DNA of 64,000 nt from Paludibacteraceae bacterium (GCA_017477325.1 JAFUWV010000002.1:186001-250000), one strand, 5' to 3'; shown: positions 10,105-18,700, numbered from the stretch's first letter. Notes: generated by a model not told the origin, from the sequence alone. Program-made: numbers and translations.

Positions 10105-10136
10105 TTTGCGTAATCACAAATATTGCAGTATCTTTG
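10105..10136 (+). promoter_or_regulatory. Promoter of the DUF5606/Nif3/zinc-ribbon set
   Basis: TTTG (10105-10108), 20-nt spacer, TATCTTTG (10129-10136), continuing into TTTGCACCCGCTT, an initially transcribed stretch shared with both tRNA promoters in this window. Confidence 0.75.
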
Positions 10137-10187
10137 CACCCGCTTGGAAATATTTTAGAATAGAAACACAACCTAAAAACAGAATAT

Positions 10188-10715
10188 ATGCTTAAGGAAA
10201 TACTTGCAGTAACGGGGAAGCCGGGATTGTTTCGTCTGGTAAGCCGTGGAAACAACATGCTTATTATAGAGTCGCTTGAAGATGGAAAACGTATGCCCAC
10301 CTATGCTCGCGACAAGATAGTTAGTCTGGCAGATATATCAATGTTCACTATGAGTGATGACAAACCTCTGAATGAGGTGCTTATTTCACTGAAAGAGAAA
10401 CAGAATGGTGAACCTGTCAGTTTTGATATCAAGAAAGCAGACAATGATACACTGCGCAGTTTCTTTGCAGAAGTATTGCCTGATTTCGATCGTGACAGAG
10501 TTTATCCGAGCGATATTCGTAAATTATTGATCTGGTATAATATTCTCATAAAGGCAGGTATTACAGATTTCACTATAGAAGAAGAAACAGAGTCGGTAGC
10601 AGTTGCTGATGACAAGAAAGAAGAAAAGCATGCTGCTCCAACTAACAAGCAAGTGCGTACACAAAAATCCGCAGCAACATCAGTCAAGACAGGCGTAGGT
10701 GCCAAACGAGGATAA
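10188..10715 (+). CDS. DUF5606 domain protein
   Basis: Small cytoplasmic protein of 175 aa found in Bacteroidota; function unknown. The conserved N-terminus (MLKEILAVTGKPGLFRLVS) and the MPTYARDKIVSL segment are the family hallmarks as I recall them. Residues 1-125 are folded-looking, and the last 45 residues are a charged, Ala/Lys/Thr-rich tail without obvious structure. There is no signal peptide or membrane segment. Its end overlaps the next gene by 17 nt if that gene starts at GTG 10699, which implies translational coupling. Confidence 0.85.
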   Translation: MLKEILAVTGKPGLFRLVSRGNNMLIIESLEDGKRMPTYARDKIVSLADISMFTMSDDKPLNEVLISLKEKQNGEPVSFDIKKADNDTLRSFFAEVLPDFDRDRVYPSDIRKLLIWYNILIKAGITDFTIEEETESVAVADDKKEEKHAAPTNKQVRTQKSAATSVKTGVGAKRG

Positions 10716-11493
10716 TTTGACTGCCCGTGAAATAATCAATATCATAGAGTCTGTAGCGCCATTGAGTCAGCAAGAGGGGTGGGATAATTCGGGGTTGCAG
10801 ATTGGCAGGAGGGAGACAGAGGTCGCTCAAGTGTTGCTTTGCACTGATGTGACAGATGATATAGTAGAAGAGGCTGTGAGGAAAGATTGTCAGATGATAA
10901 TCTCTCACCATCCTCTTCTTTTTCATGGTCTGAAGCGTATTGAAGGCTTGACGAGAGAAGAACGCTGTGCAATAAAGGCTATACAGCAAGGTATTGTTAT
11001 TTATAGTTCACACACTGCCATGGATACCTGTTTGCATGGTGTGAGCGGAAGAATGGCAGAGAAACTGGGGATGATTGACTACAAGATTCTTTCTCCATCA
11101 GGTGCGGAGTCAGGATTAGGAGTGATTGGTTACCTGCAAGATTCGCTCTCTTTACAGGAGTTTCTTCAACTACTCAAACAGACTTTCCTTTGCCCTTGTA
11201 TCAGATATTCGGAGAGACTGTCAAAAGAGAATATGATACATAAGGTTGCTTTGTGTGGTGGAGCCGGGAGTGAATTTATGGAGGATGCCATAGCAGATAA
11301 GGCAGATGCATACGTCACAGCAGACATTAAGTATCATGAGATGCAGGCAGCAGACGGAAGAATAAATCTGTTTGACATAGGGCATTTTGAGAGTGAGCAG
11401 TTTACAAAGGAGATATTTAAAGAACTGCTTGAGGGTTATGACGTAAAGTGTGTGATAGCGGAGGAGGACAAGAGTTGCGTTAAAGTATATTGA
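10699..11493 (+). CDS. Nif3-like dinuclear metal-centre protein
   Basis: Member of the Nif3/YqfO/YbgI family, hexameric proteins with a two-metal site; in some databases named GTP cyclohydrolase 1 type 2 homologue. Typical segments are GWDNSGLQIG (28-37), the metal-binding ISHHPLLFHGLKRI, the HTAMDTC segment, and the C-terminal DIGHFESEQ. The true start is uncertain: GTG 10699 overlaps the DUF5606 gene, whereas TTG 10717 has a GAGG six bases upstream and begins at LTAREIINIIE. The length of 264 aa corresponds to the short form without the central CutA-like insert. Confidence 0.88.
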   Translation: MPNEDNLTAREIINIIESVAPLSQQEGWDNSGLQIGRRETEVAQVLLCTDVTDDIVEEAVRKDCQMIISHHPLLFHGLKRIEGLTREERCAIKAIQQGIVIYSSHTAMDTCLHGVSGRMAEKLGMIDYKILSPSGAESGLGVIGYLQDSLSLQEFLQLLKQTFLCPCIRYSERLSKENMIHKVALCGGAGSEFMEDAIADKADAYVTADIKYHEMQAADGRINLFDIGHFESEQFTKEIFKELLEGYDVKCVIAEEDKSCVKVY

Positions 11494-11539
11494 AAGTGAA
11501 TGGCAAAAGAATAATATTAACAATAAAACATACATAATT

Positions 11540-12313
11540 ATGGCACAAGAAAAAGAACTGAAAGAAATGACCAATGAGGAGAAGCTGCATGCGCTCTATG
11601 AGTTGCAGCAGATAGACTCCAAGATTGACGAACTGAGAATTCTGCAAGGTGAACTGCCTGTAGAAGTAAAAGACATGGGAGACGAAGTGGAAGGATTGAA
11701 GACTCGTCTGAAGAATATAGAGAATGAGATAAAGGAATTGGAGACCCAGATTAGCGACAGGCGTGTGCAAATAGAGAATGCCAATGCTGCAATCAGCCGC
11801 TATAAAGAGCAGCAGGACAATGTGCGCAACAATCGCGAGTACGACAATCTGACGAAGGAGATAGAGTATCAGTCTCTTGAAATAGAACTGAGTCAGAAGC
11901 GCATAAAGGAATATACATCAGCTCTTGAGGCTCGTCAGGCAGATAAGGTAAAGACGGTGACCGACATAGAGGAGCGCACAGTTGACTTGAATCAGAAGAA
12001 GGCTGAACTGAACGATATACTTGCAGAGACCAAAGAGCAGACTGAAGCACTGCTTCTGCGTTCGCAACAGTTGGAACAGAACATAGAAGACAAGCGTCTT
12101 TTGACAGCTTTCAAACGTATCCGCAAGAATGCCCACAACGGTCTGGCAGTGGTTACGGTAGAGCGTGATGCTTGCGGCGGTTGTCACAACAAGATTCCGG
12201 CACAGCGTCAGTTAGACATACGTCTGCGCAAGAAAATCATTGTTTGCGAGTATTGCGGACGTATTCTTATTGACCCCGATATGGCACACGAAGTGCAGTT
12301 GGAGAGCAAGTAA
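11540..12313 (+). CDS. Coiled-coil C4 zinc-ribbon protein (CT398/DUF164-like)
   Basis: The 257-aa protein is a long antiparallel coiled coil (about 10-190, very rich in E, K, Q and L heptads) closed by a zinc ribbon with CGGC and CEYCGR cysteine pairs. This is the architecture of the CT398/HP0958 family, whose members bind partner proteins of secretion or transcription machinery in other phyla; the role in Bacteroidota is not established. It follows the Nif3-like gene by 46 nt. Nif3-like and zinc-ribbon genes are often neighbours in Bacteroidota, which supports the pairing. A terminator directly follows. Confidence 0.88.
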   Translation: MAQEKELKEMTNEEKLHALYELQQIDSKIDELRILQGELPVEVKDMGDEVEGLKTRLKNIENEIKELETQISDRRVQIENANAAISRYKEQQDNVRNNREYDNLTKEIEYQSLEIELSQKRIKEYTSALEARQADKVKTVTDIEERTVDLNQKKAELNDILAETKEQTEALLLRSQQLEQNIEDKRLLTAFKRIRKNAHNGLAVVTVERDACGGCHNKIPAQRQLDIRLRKKIIVCEYCGRILIDPDMAHEVQLESK

Positions 12314-12338
12314 GACATACTTATTACAAGAAAGAAAG

Positions 12339-12362
12339 GCGACCTACAGGGTCGCTTTTTTT
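12339..12362 (+). terminator. Intrinsic terminator after zinc-ribbon gene
   Basis: GCGACC-TACAG-GGTCGC stem followed by seven Ts. Confidence 0.85.
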
Positions 12363-12415
12363 GTAACAGTAGAGAGGATAAAAACAGCTGATTTTACCGA
12401 TGGGCAGTGAGGAGA

Positions 12416-12607
12416 TTATGCTAGTGGAAAAGATTCGGCTACGGACAAGAGACAGTCGTGGCACAGACAAAGGTTTGTATAGTGCAAGGCAAGATGAAGC
12501 TGAGCACCTTTGGAGAGATGAACGGAAGAGCACTGACAGAGGCGGATATCATCGTCATGGCGGCACTCGAAAGTATTTCCGCATCGCGGACAAGTCTTGA
12601 TTTGCAT
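12416..12607 (-). CDS. Cysteine-rich CWC family protein
   Basis: A 63-aa protein with eight cysteines: CPRC near the N-terminus, then FECRHDDD, CQCSS and CLCHDC. This pattern matches the small Cys_rich_CWC family, whose function is unknown but which probably binds a metal ion. The gene has its own minus-strand promoter with a TATCTTTG box at 12643-12636, about 29 nt before the ATG. It is transcribed divergently from the MFS gene. The overlapping plus-strand ORF has no family-like features and is taken as its shadow. Confidence 0.78.
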   Translation of the reverse strand: MQIKTCPRCGNTFECRHDDDIRLCQCSSVHLSKGAQLHLALHYTNLCLCHDCLLSVAESFPLA

Positions 12608-12635
12608 GGTAGTAATTGTTAATTATTCTGCACTG

Positions 12636-12667
12636 CAAAGATACGGTATTTTTTTGATTGAAACAAC
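12636..12667 (-). promoter_or_regulatory. CWC gene promoter
   Basis: Minus strand: GTTG (12667-12664) in place of TTTG, 20-nt spacer, TATCTTTG (12643-12636). Confidence 0.65.
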
Positions 12668-12671
12668 AGAA

Positions 12672-12703
12672 TTTGCTTATTTAAGAAAGTTTGATTAACT
12701 TTG
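12672..12703 (+). promoter_or_regulatory. MFS gene promoter
   Basis: TTTG (12672-12675), 20-nt spacer, TAACTTTG (12696-12703). The ATG of the gene is only 10 nt beyond, so the mRNA should be nearly leaderless. Confidence 0.75.
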
Positions 12704-12712
12704 CAAGCTGAT

Positions 12713-13948
12713 ATGTACAATGCTTTATACACAACTAATTTTCTCTCGACACTGAATGACAACTACCAGAAGATGCTTGGCATGCTGGTAGTAACAGGTT
12801 GGGTGTCGTCAGAATGGAAGCCAATGGTGATAAGTATTACCGGTGCGGCTTTGGTTCTTCCATATATATTCTGTTCACCTCTTGCCAACCGTGCAGCCCA
12901 AGTGTACGGCAAACAGAAGGTGGTCAGAGTGTGCAAGCTATTGGAGATACCGATAGTTTTGCTGGCAGTGTTAGGATTTCTTATGAAAGATCCTCAGGTG
13001 TTTCCACAGTATTCGTGGTCAACAGTGGTGGCTACAACACTGGTTGTGCTATCTATATTTCTGATAGGAATACAGAGTAGCATGTATTCTCCTGCAAAAT
13101 ACGGTCTGATAAGAGACATAGGAGGAATAGAGAATGTGAGCAGAGGCATGGGCGGAATGGAGAGTTTGAGTTTTCTGGGCATGCTTCTTGCCACAGCCTT
13201 GGCAGCATTTATGGTTGACAAATTTTCAGAACAGCCTATAATATACAGCAGTTTGTTGGTGATTCTCGCAGTGGCCGGCTATGTCGCAGCATTGATTATA
13301 AGGGCAGAAGAGGTGAAAACAGACAAGAAGGAAAGTCTTAATCCGTTTGCCTATATGAAGTCCACTCACAGAATGGCGAACAAGTATGCAGGTCTGAACA
13401 GTGTGATATACATACTGAGTATATTCTGGTGGTTTGCAACTACGATACAGCTTTGTACGATTGTATATTGTCAGGACGCGATGGGTTTGGAGAAGGGTGA
13501 ACCGGGTATAATAATGTGTATAGCGGCAATAGGAATAAGTATAGGTTGCGTAGTAAGCGGAAAGATAGGTAATAAAAATCCCGATGAAATCAGACGTGCA
13601 CCTATATACGGGCTGCTATTGTCAGCAGGTTTGACAGGAATGTTCCTCCTGAATGCCGGTCATTATATAATATTCACGATATTAATATTTATAGTAGGAG
13701 TGTGTGGCGGAATGTTCAAGGTGCCGCTGGATGCAGCAATACAGAGGTCGGTAAAGCAAGACGAGCTGAATACGGTACTGGCATACTTCAATCAAGTAAG
13801 TTTCTTGTTTATGCTGCTTGCATCGTTTACATATTACGGTGTGACGCTGGTTCTCCCGCAGAGATACGTATTTTTGATGCTGGCATTGGTTATGGCAGGT
13901 GCAAGCATCTGGCTCTGGAAAGTATATGATTCGAAGTTGAGAGACTGA
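12713..13948 (+). CDS. MFS transporter, LplT-like
   Basis: Inner-membrane major facilitator of 411 aa with about 12 hydrophobic segments. The N-terminus NFLSTLNDNYQKML and the following RAAQVYGKQKVVRVCKL loop resemble the LplT branch (lysophospholipid transporters, often fused or linked to acyltransferases in other bacteria), but no acyltransferase is fused or adjacent here and the substrate cannot be told. An ORF opens at TTG 12701, but that codon lies inside the -7 box, so ATG 12713 is the start. sufS follows after 37 nt. Confidence 0.82.
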   Translation: MYNALYTTNFLSTLNDNYQKMLGMLVVTGWVSSEWKPMVISITGAALVLPYIFCSPLANRAAQVYGKQKVVRVCKLLEIPIVLLAVLGFLMKDPQVFPQYSWSTVVATTLVVLSIFLIGIQSSMYSPAKYGLIRDIGGIENVSRGMGGMESLSFLGMLLATALAAFMVDKFSEQPIIYSSLLVILAVAGYVAALIIRAEEVKTDKKESLNPFAYMKSTHRMANKYAGLNSVIYILSIFWWFATTIQLCTIVYCQDAMGLEKGEPGIIMCIAAIGISIGCVVSGKIGNKNPDEIRRAPIYGLLLSAGLTGMFLLNAGHYIIFTILIFIVGVCGGMFKVPLDAAIQRSVKQDELNTVLAYFNQVSFLFMLLASFTYYGVTLVLPQRYVFLMLALVMAGASIWLWKVYDSKLRD

Positions 13949-13985
13949 AGGAGTCAATCAGGTAATATCAGGAAGGTTTTTGCAG

Positions 13986-15194
13986 ATGAAAAGAGAAGAT
14001 TTTGAGATATTGAATGAGAGAGTATACGGGAAGGAATTGGTGTATTTGGACAATGCCGCCACAACGCAAAAGCCCCGAGAGGTGCTTGATGCGATGACGT
14101 ATGCATACACACATTTCAACTCAAATATACACAGAGGAGTGCATCATCTGTCACAGATAGCAACCAGGAATCACGAAGAAGCGAGGCAGAAAGTTGCTCA
14201 ATACATCAACACCGAAAGTCCTGACGAGATAGTATTTACAAAGGGTACTACAGACTCGATAAACATGTTGGCGTTCAGCGTAGGCGAGTTGTTGGTGAGA
14301 GAGGGCGATGAGGTATTGGTATCGGCAGTGGAGCATCACTCGAATATAGTACCCTGGCAGATGATGTGTGAGAGAAAGGGTGCCAGGCTGAGGGTTATTC
14401 CTTTGAGAGAGGATATGACGCTTGACATGGAGGCGTTGGACAAGCTGCTGAACGAGAAGACGCGAATAGTGAGTGTGGCACATGTGAGCAACGTGTTAGG
14501 AACAGTGAATCCTGTGGGTGAGATAGTGAGAAAGGCACACGAGAAAGGAGTTGCGGTTTGCATTGATGCAGCTCAGTCGGCAGCACACATGAGGGTAGAT
14601 GTGAGAGAGCTGGACTGTGACTTCATGGCTTTTTCGGCTCATAAGATGTACGGCCCCACGGGTTTGGGAGTGCTATACGGCAAGAGGGAGTGGCTTGAGA
14701 AGCTACCTCCAGCAGAAGGCGGAGGGGAAATGATAGAACATGTAAGTTTCGAGAAGACGACATACAACACTTTGCCATACAAGTTTGAGGCAGGAACTCC
14801 CGATTTCATCGGAAGTTATGTATTCGGTAAGGCATTAGATTATATAGAAAGGATAGGAAGAGCAGAGATTGAAAAAGAGGAAAGCGAGTTGACGGCTTAT
14901 GCAGAGCAGAGGCTGAAAGAGGTGCCAGGTGTGAAGATATATGCAGCAGGGCAAAGGAAAGCAGGGGTTATATCTTTCAATGTAGAAGGTATTCATCCGT
15001 ATGATATCGGAATGTTGCTTGACAGACAGGGGGTAGCCGTAAGAACGGGGCATCACTGTGCCGAGCCTCTGATAAACGAATTAGGAGTGCCGGGGACGGT
15101 GAGAATAAGTTTCGGCTTGTATAACAACAAGGAAGACGTTGACAAGTTTGTGGAGGCATTAGAGAAGAGTTTGCATATTTTGACGGGTGTATGA
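13986..15194 (+). CDS. sufS: Cysteine desulfurase SufS
   Basis: PLP enzyme that takes sulfur from cysteine for Fe-S cluster assembly. The 402-aa protein carries LDNAATTQKP (21-30), the PLP lysine K220 in FSAHKMYGPTG, and the catalytic C358 in RTGHHCAEPL, the group II (SufS/CsdA) signature. A TTG six bases upstream is also in frame, but the ATG at 13986 is preferred. The sufB, C and D genes are not next to it; the gene instead follows an MFS carrier. A terminator is not obvious after its stop. Confidence 0.95.
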   Translation: MKREDFEILNERVYGKELVYLDNAATTQKPREVLDAMTYAYTHFNSNIHRGVHHLSQIATRNHEEARQKVAQYINTESPDEIVFTKGTTDSINMLAFSVGELLVREGDEVLVSAVEHHSNIVPWQMMCERKGARLRVIPLREDMTLDMEALDKLLNEKTRIVSVAHVSNVLGTVNPVGEIVRKAHEKGVAVCIDAAQSAAHMRVDVRELDCDFMAFSAHKMYGPTGLGVLYGKREWLEKLPPAEGGGEMIEHVSFEKTTYNTLPYKFEAGTPDFIGSYVFGKALDYIERIGRAEIEKEESELTAYAEQRLKEVPGVKIYAAGQRKAGVISFNVEGIHPYDIGMLLDRQGVAVRTGHHCAEPLINELGVPGTVRISFGLYNNKEDVDKFVEALEKSLHILTGV

Positions 15195-15214
15195 GAGGGG
15201 TTATGACAAGAAAA

Positions 15215-15246
15215 TTTGCACCTGTGGCAAGAATTTATTATCTTTG
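15215..15246 (+). promoter_or_regulatory. Promoter of the zinc-protein gene
   Basis: TTTG (15215-15218), 20-nt spacer, TATCTTTG (15239-15246). The roughly 75-nt leader contains CGGT-TAAGAG-ACCG (15267-15280). Confidence 0.75.
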
Positions 15247-15323
15247 CAGTCGGATATTACCAGCATCGGTTAAGAGACCGGTAAGGATTTAATACTTGAA
15301 AAAGCAACAAAAGCAAGAAGAAC

Positions 15324-15776
15324 ATGTACAAGTGTAAAATCTGTGGTGCGACCGTTTCACCCACCTCAACAGCGGTAGCTGCGCACTATGAGAAGCAGCA
15401 TTTTTCTGTATTTGTCAAGAATGGCAATGACATACGTCGTTTGCCGAAGGCCTTTTTAAGAGAGGTAACTCCCGGCAAGCCTGCTACGGCTACAGCCAAG
15501 GCAGAAGAGAGCAACGGTCCTCAGAAGCATAGCGGCGATCCACAGAAGAACAGAGCGAAGAACATGGAGTGGCTGGTGAACAGGATAAAGGACATAGACA
15601 GAGATCACACGTTTGAGTATCAGGAGAAGAAGGCTTTCGAGTGCCCATGCTGCAAGAGGATAGTGCTAAACGGCAAGTGTCTGAAACATAGCCGTGAGGA
15701 TTACGAGAATATATGTTATGATTGCTTTAAGGCAGCACGTAAAATAATAGTAGCGATGCCCAAGCCAAAGGTATAA
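15324..15776 (+). CDS. Two-zinc-site small protein, unknown function
   Basis: I do not recognise this 150-aa protein. Visible are an N-terminal C2H2-like site (C4-x2-C7 with H21-x4-H26), a low-complexity linker (about 48-78, rich in A, K, T), a basic helix MEWLVNRIKDIDRDH, and a C-terminal zinc-ribbon-like site (C107, C109, C110 with C131 and C134). Nothing suggests secretion. Two zinc modules joined by a basic linker would suit nucleic acid or ribosome binding, but that is inference. It has its own good promoter and lies just before tRNA-Pro. Confidence 0.75.
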   Translation: MYKCKICGATVSPTSTAVAAHYEKQHFSVFVKNGNDIRRLPKAFLREVTPGKPATATAKAEESNGPQKHSGDPQKNRAKNMEWLVNRIKDIDRDHTFEYQEKKAFECPCCKRIVLNGKCLKHSREDYENICYDCFKAARKIIVAMPKPKV

Positions 15777-15820
15777 AAAGCGTTTTTTATCAGTTAAAAT
15801 CGGATTTTTTTACGTTAAGA

Positions 15821-15852
15821 CTTGCGTATATAAAAAGTTTGCAGTACTTTTG
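15821..15852 (+). promoter_or_regulatory. tRNA-Pro promoter
   Basis: CTTG (15821-15824), 20-nt spacer, TACTTTTG (15845-15852), followed by the shared stretch TTTTGCACCCGCTTTTG. Confidence 0.7.
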
Positions 15853-15884
15853 CACCCGCTTTTGGAAATGAGTACATAAGCTGA

Positions 15885-15958
15885 CGGGATGTGGCGCAGT
15901 CCGGTAGCGCAACGGTCTGGGGGACCGGAGGTCGCAAGTTCAAATCTTGTCATCCCGA
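15885..15958 (+). tRNA. tRNA-Pro (GGG)
   Basis: A 74-nt cloverleaf: a 7-bp acceptor stem (CGGGATG with CATCCCG), a D arm with GCGCAGT and GGTAGCGC, anticodon loop CTGGGGG with anticodon GGG after U33, T arm with TTCAAATC, discriminator A. The 3' CCA is not encoded. Confidence 0.95.
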
Positions 15959-15965
15959 CAAAGAA

Positions 15966-15992
15966 AAAGGAACCTAAGGGTTTCTTTTTTTG
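15966..15992 (+). terminator. Terminator after tRNA-Pro
   Basis: AAAGGAACC-TAAG-GGTTTCTTT forms a 9-bp stem with one G-U pair, and the Ts continue after it. Confidence 0.75.
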
Positions 15993-16013
15993 TTATATAT
16001 CTATGTTTAGTTG

Positions 16014-16044
16014 TTTGCAGAATCAGAAAAATGCATTATCTTTG
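16014..16044 (+). promoter_or_regulatory. yhcH-glgB promoter
   Basis: TTTG (16014-16017), 19-nt spacer, TATCTTTG (16037-16044). The leader has a short GGAAT-TT-ATTCC hairpin near 16071-16082. Confidence 0.75.
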
Positions 16045-16124
16045 CAGTGCGAACATGATTTGCATCCCCAAGGAATTTATTCCGAAGGGTTTAAGGAAGA
16101 GATACTAACCAAAACACAAAAGAT

Positions 16125-16577
16125 ATGATACTCGACAAACTTGAGAATTTAGAAGATTATGAACTTGGTGGTTTGTTTCCCCGTGCCATTGAGTTTCTGC
16201 GTGACAACGACTTAATGTCGCTTCCCCAGTGCAAGATAAAGGTTCTTGGTAATGACCTTGTAGTTAATATCCAGGACTTTACCGGCAAAGAGGAGAAAGA
16301 TTGCAGGATGGAGACTCACCGCGACTTTGCAGACATACAGATAGTGCTTGGCGGCGGTGAAGAGCAAATGGGCTGGAAAGCAGCAGATGACTGCAAAGAG
16401 ATACTGACTCCTTATAATGAAGAGAAAGATGTTGAGTTCTACTCGGACAAGGCTGATACATTCGTGACAGTGCATTCAGGTCAGGCCGCCATATTCTTTC
16501 CGACGGACGCTCACCAACCCGGTATTGCTCCAGGCCAGAAGTACAGGAAGATAATAGTAAAAGTGAAAGTGAGATAA
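16125..16577 (+). CDS. YhcH/YjgK/YiaL family protein (sugar anomerase-like)
   Basis: A 150-aa cupin-like protein of the DUF386 family. E. coli members NanQ (YhcH), YjgK and YiaL belong here, and NanQ speeds the anomeric conversion of N-acetylneuraminate. The conserved core METHRDFADIQIVLGG and the metal-binding-type segment FFPTDAHQPG are present, with histidines likely to bind zinc. It is predicted to be cytoplasmic. It lies 55 nt before the glycogen branching enzyme gene under one promoter, so its substrate could be a sugar other than sialic acid; that is inference. Confidence 0.87.
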   Translation: MILDKLENLEDYELGGLFPRAIEFLRDNDLMSLPQCKIKVLGNDLVVNIQDFTGKEEKDCRMETHRDFADIQIVLGGGEEQMGWKAADDCKEILTPYNEEKDVEFYSDKADTFVTVHSGQAAIFFPTDAHQPGIAPGQKYRKIIVKVKVR

Positions 16578-16632
16578 GCAGCAGGCAAGGACACTTTTAT
16601 TATGAACAGAGTAAAAAGCAAGTGAGAAACTT

Positions 16633-18645
16633 ATGAAGACACTTAAACTGATAAAGAACGACCCATATCTACAGCCTTATTCCGGTGCGATAGAAGGAAG
16701 GACGCATTATTATGAGCATACAGAGTGGAGACTGACGAATGAGGGCAAATCGAAACTGAAGGATTTTGCCAACGGTCATCTGTATTACGGGCTTCACAAG
16801 ACAGCAGAGGGTGATTGGGTATTACGCGAATGGGCACCTAATGCGACTGCGATATACGTGAAAGGTGACTTTAACGGTTGGGAGAAGAGAGAGGACTACA
16901 GGCTGTATCCGACAGAGAACGGGAACTGGGAGGGGAGATTCCCAGCAGAGAAGATGCAGCACGGGCAGTTGTTCAAGCTGCTTGTGGAATGGCAAGGTGG
17001 GTATGGAGAAAGAATACCGTCGTATGCAAGAAGAGTGGTGCAAGACAATGTGACGAAGATATTTTCCGCTCAGGTATGGGCGCCGGAGAAGCCGTACAAG
17101 TGGAAGACCAAACATTTCAAACCGAAAACTGACCCGCTGCTGATATACGAATGCCACATAGGCATGGCCACCAATCAGGAGAAAGTGGGCACATACGAGG
17201 AGTTCAGACAGAATGTGCTACCGCGGGTGAAGGAATTGGGCTACAACTGCCTTCAGATTATGGCCATTCAGGAGCATCCTTACTATGGCACTTTCGGCTA
17301 TCACGTAAGTAACTTCTTTGCAGCTTCTTCCCGTTTTGGAACACCAGAGGAGCTGAAACACCTGATAGATGATGCACACGGCATGGGCATAGCAGTGATA
17401 ATGGATCTGGTACACTCGCATGCAGTGAAGAACGAGCTTGAAGGTTTGGGCAACTTTGACGGCACCGGTTACCAGTATTTCCACACGGGTCCAAGGCGTG
17501 AGCATCCGGCTTGGGACAGTTTGTGCTTCAACTACCAGAAGCATGAGGTGCTGCATTTTCTGCTCAGTAATTGCAAGTTCTGGCTGGAAGAGTACAATTT
17601 TGACGGTTTCAGGTTTGACGGAGTGACGTCTATGATATACCGTTCGCACGGTTTAGGAGAGGATTTCAACGGTTATGAGTCGTACTATAACCTGAATCAG
17701 GACGGTGATGCGATATGCTACCTGATGCTTGCCAACAGAGTGATACACCAAGTGAAGAAGCATGCAATAACCATTGCAGAAGAGATGTCAGGCATGCCGG
17801 GTCTGGCTTACCCCCTGAAAGACGGAGGTATGGGCTTCGACTACAGACTGGCAATGGGACAACCCGACTTCTGGATCAAGTACATTAAAGAGGTTAAGGA
17901 TGAAGACTGGAAGGCGGGTCACATACTGTATGAAATGACTAACAGGAGGCAAGACGAGAAGACAATATCCTATGCGGAGAGTCATGACCAGGCATTGGTG
18001 GGCGACAAGACGATAATATTCAGGCTGATTGATGCCGAGATGTACTGGCACATGCGGCACGGTGACAACACATACATGGTGGACAGAGGTATGGCTCTTC
18101 ACAAGATGATACGTTTAGTGACGTGTTCTACGATGAATGGCGGATACTTAAACTTCATGGGTAATGAGTTCGGTCACCCGGAATGGATAGATTTCCCACG
18201 CGAGGGCAACGGGTGGAGTTACAAATACGCAAGACGTCAGTGGGATCTTGTTGACAACGACAATCTGTATTTCCACGAGTTGGCAGCGTTTGACAAGGCG
18301 ATGATACACCTGATAGGCGGTATTGAGGGTTTCGAGAACCTGCCGCTTCAGACGTTGTGGGACAACGAGGGCGACCAGCTGGCAGCCTTCAAGAGAGGTG
18401 ACTACGTGTTCGTATTCAACTGGAACGGTCAGAAATCGTTTACGGATTACGGTATTCTCGCCCCTGCCGGCAAATATGATGTTGTACTGAATACTGACGC
18501 GAAGGAGTTTGCAGGTTTCGGCATAGCAGACGACAGCATAGAGCATTTCACCACTCCCGACCCGCTGTATGAGAAGGACGGTAAGGGTTGGCTGAAACTG
18601 TATGTGCCGGCAAGGAGTGCAGTAGTACTGAAGAAGATAGACTAA
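16633..18645 (+). CDS. glgB: 1,4-alpha-glucan branching enzyme, eukaryotic type (GH13_8)
   Basis: Cuts alpha-1,4 glucan chains and rejoins them as alpha-1,6 branches during glycogen synthesis. The 670-aa protein has a CBM48 domain at the N-terminus (about 50-140), a GH13 barrel with nucleophile D329 (FDGFRFDGV), acid/base E383 (AEEMSGMPG) and D452 (AESHDQALVGDKT), and a C-terminal beta domain ending in SAVVLKKID. Length and motifs match human GBE1-like enzymes (GH13_8) rather than E. coli GlgB; Bacteroidota commonly have this form. Other glycogen genes are not adjacent. Confidence 0.93.
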   Translation: MKTLKLIKNDPYLQPYSGAIEGRTHYYEHTEWRLTNEGKSKLKDFANGHLYYGLHKTAEGDWVLREWAPNATAIYVKGDFNGWEKREDYRLYPTENGNWEGRFPAEKMQHGQLFKLLVEWQGGYGERIPSYARRVVQDNVTKIFSAQVWAPEKPYKWKTKHFKPKTDPLLIYECHIGMATNQEKVGTYEEFRQNVLPRVKELGYNCLQIMAIQEHPYYGTFGYHVSNFFAASSRFGTPEELKHLIDDAHGMGIAVIMDLVHSHAVKNELEGLGNFDGTGYQYFHTGPRREHPAWDSLCFNYQKHEVLHFLLSNCKFWLEEYNFDGFRFDGVTSMIYRSHGLGEDFNGYESYYNLNQDGDAICYLMLANRVIHQVKKHAITIAEEMSGMPGLAYPLKDGGMGFDYRLAMGQPDFWIKYIKEVKDEDWKAGHILYEMTNRRQDEKTISYAESHDQALVGDKTIIFRLIDAEMYWHMRHGDNTYMVDRGMALHKMIRLVTCSTMNGGYLNFMGNEFGHPEWIDFPREGNGWSYKYARRQWDLVDNDNLYFHELAAFDKAMIHLIGGIEGFENLPLQTLWDNEGDQLAAFKRGDYVFVFNWNGQKSFTDYGILAPAGKYDVVLNTDAKEFAGFGIADDSIEHFTTPDPLYEKDGKGWLKLYVPARSAVVLKKID

Positions 18646-18661
18646 GGTATGGCATTGTAAG

Positions 18662-18696
18662 GGCAAAGCCTTCGGACGGTTTACCGAAAGTTTGCC
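18662..18696. terminator. Hairpin between convergent glgB and the 18.7-kb gene
   Basis: GGCAAA and TTTGCC (18662-18667, 18691-18696) enclose an inner TTCGG/CCGAA stem. It sits between the two stop codons and could serve both strands. Confidence 0.6.
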
Positions 18697-18700
18697 GATT

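Noticed and set aside
12400..12600. Plus-strand frame over the CWC gene
   Set aside because: No promoter on that strand after the terminator, whereas the minus frame has eight patterned cysteines and a promoter.
15889..16128. Open frame across tRNA-Pro
   Set aside because: It reads through the tRNA and its terminator; no protein-like features.
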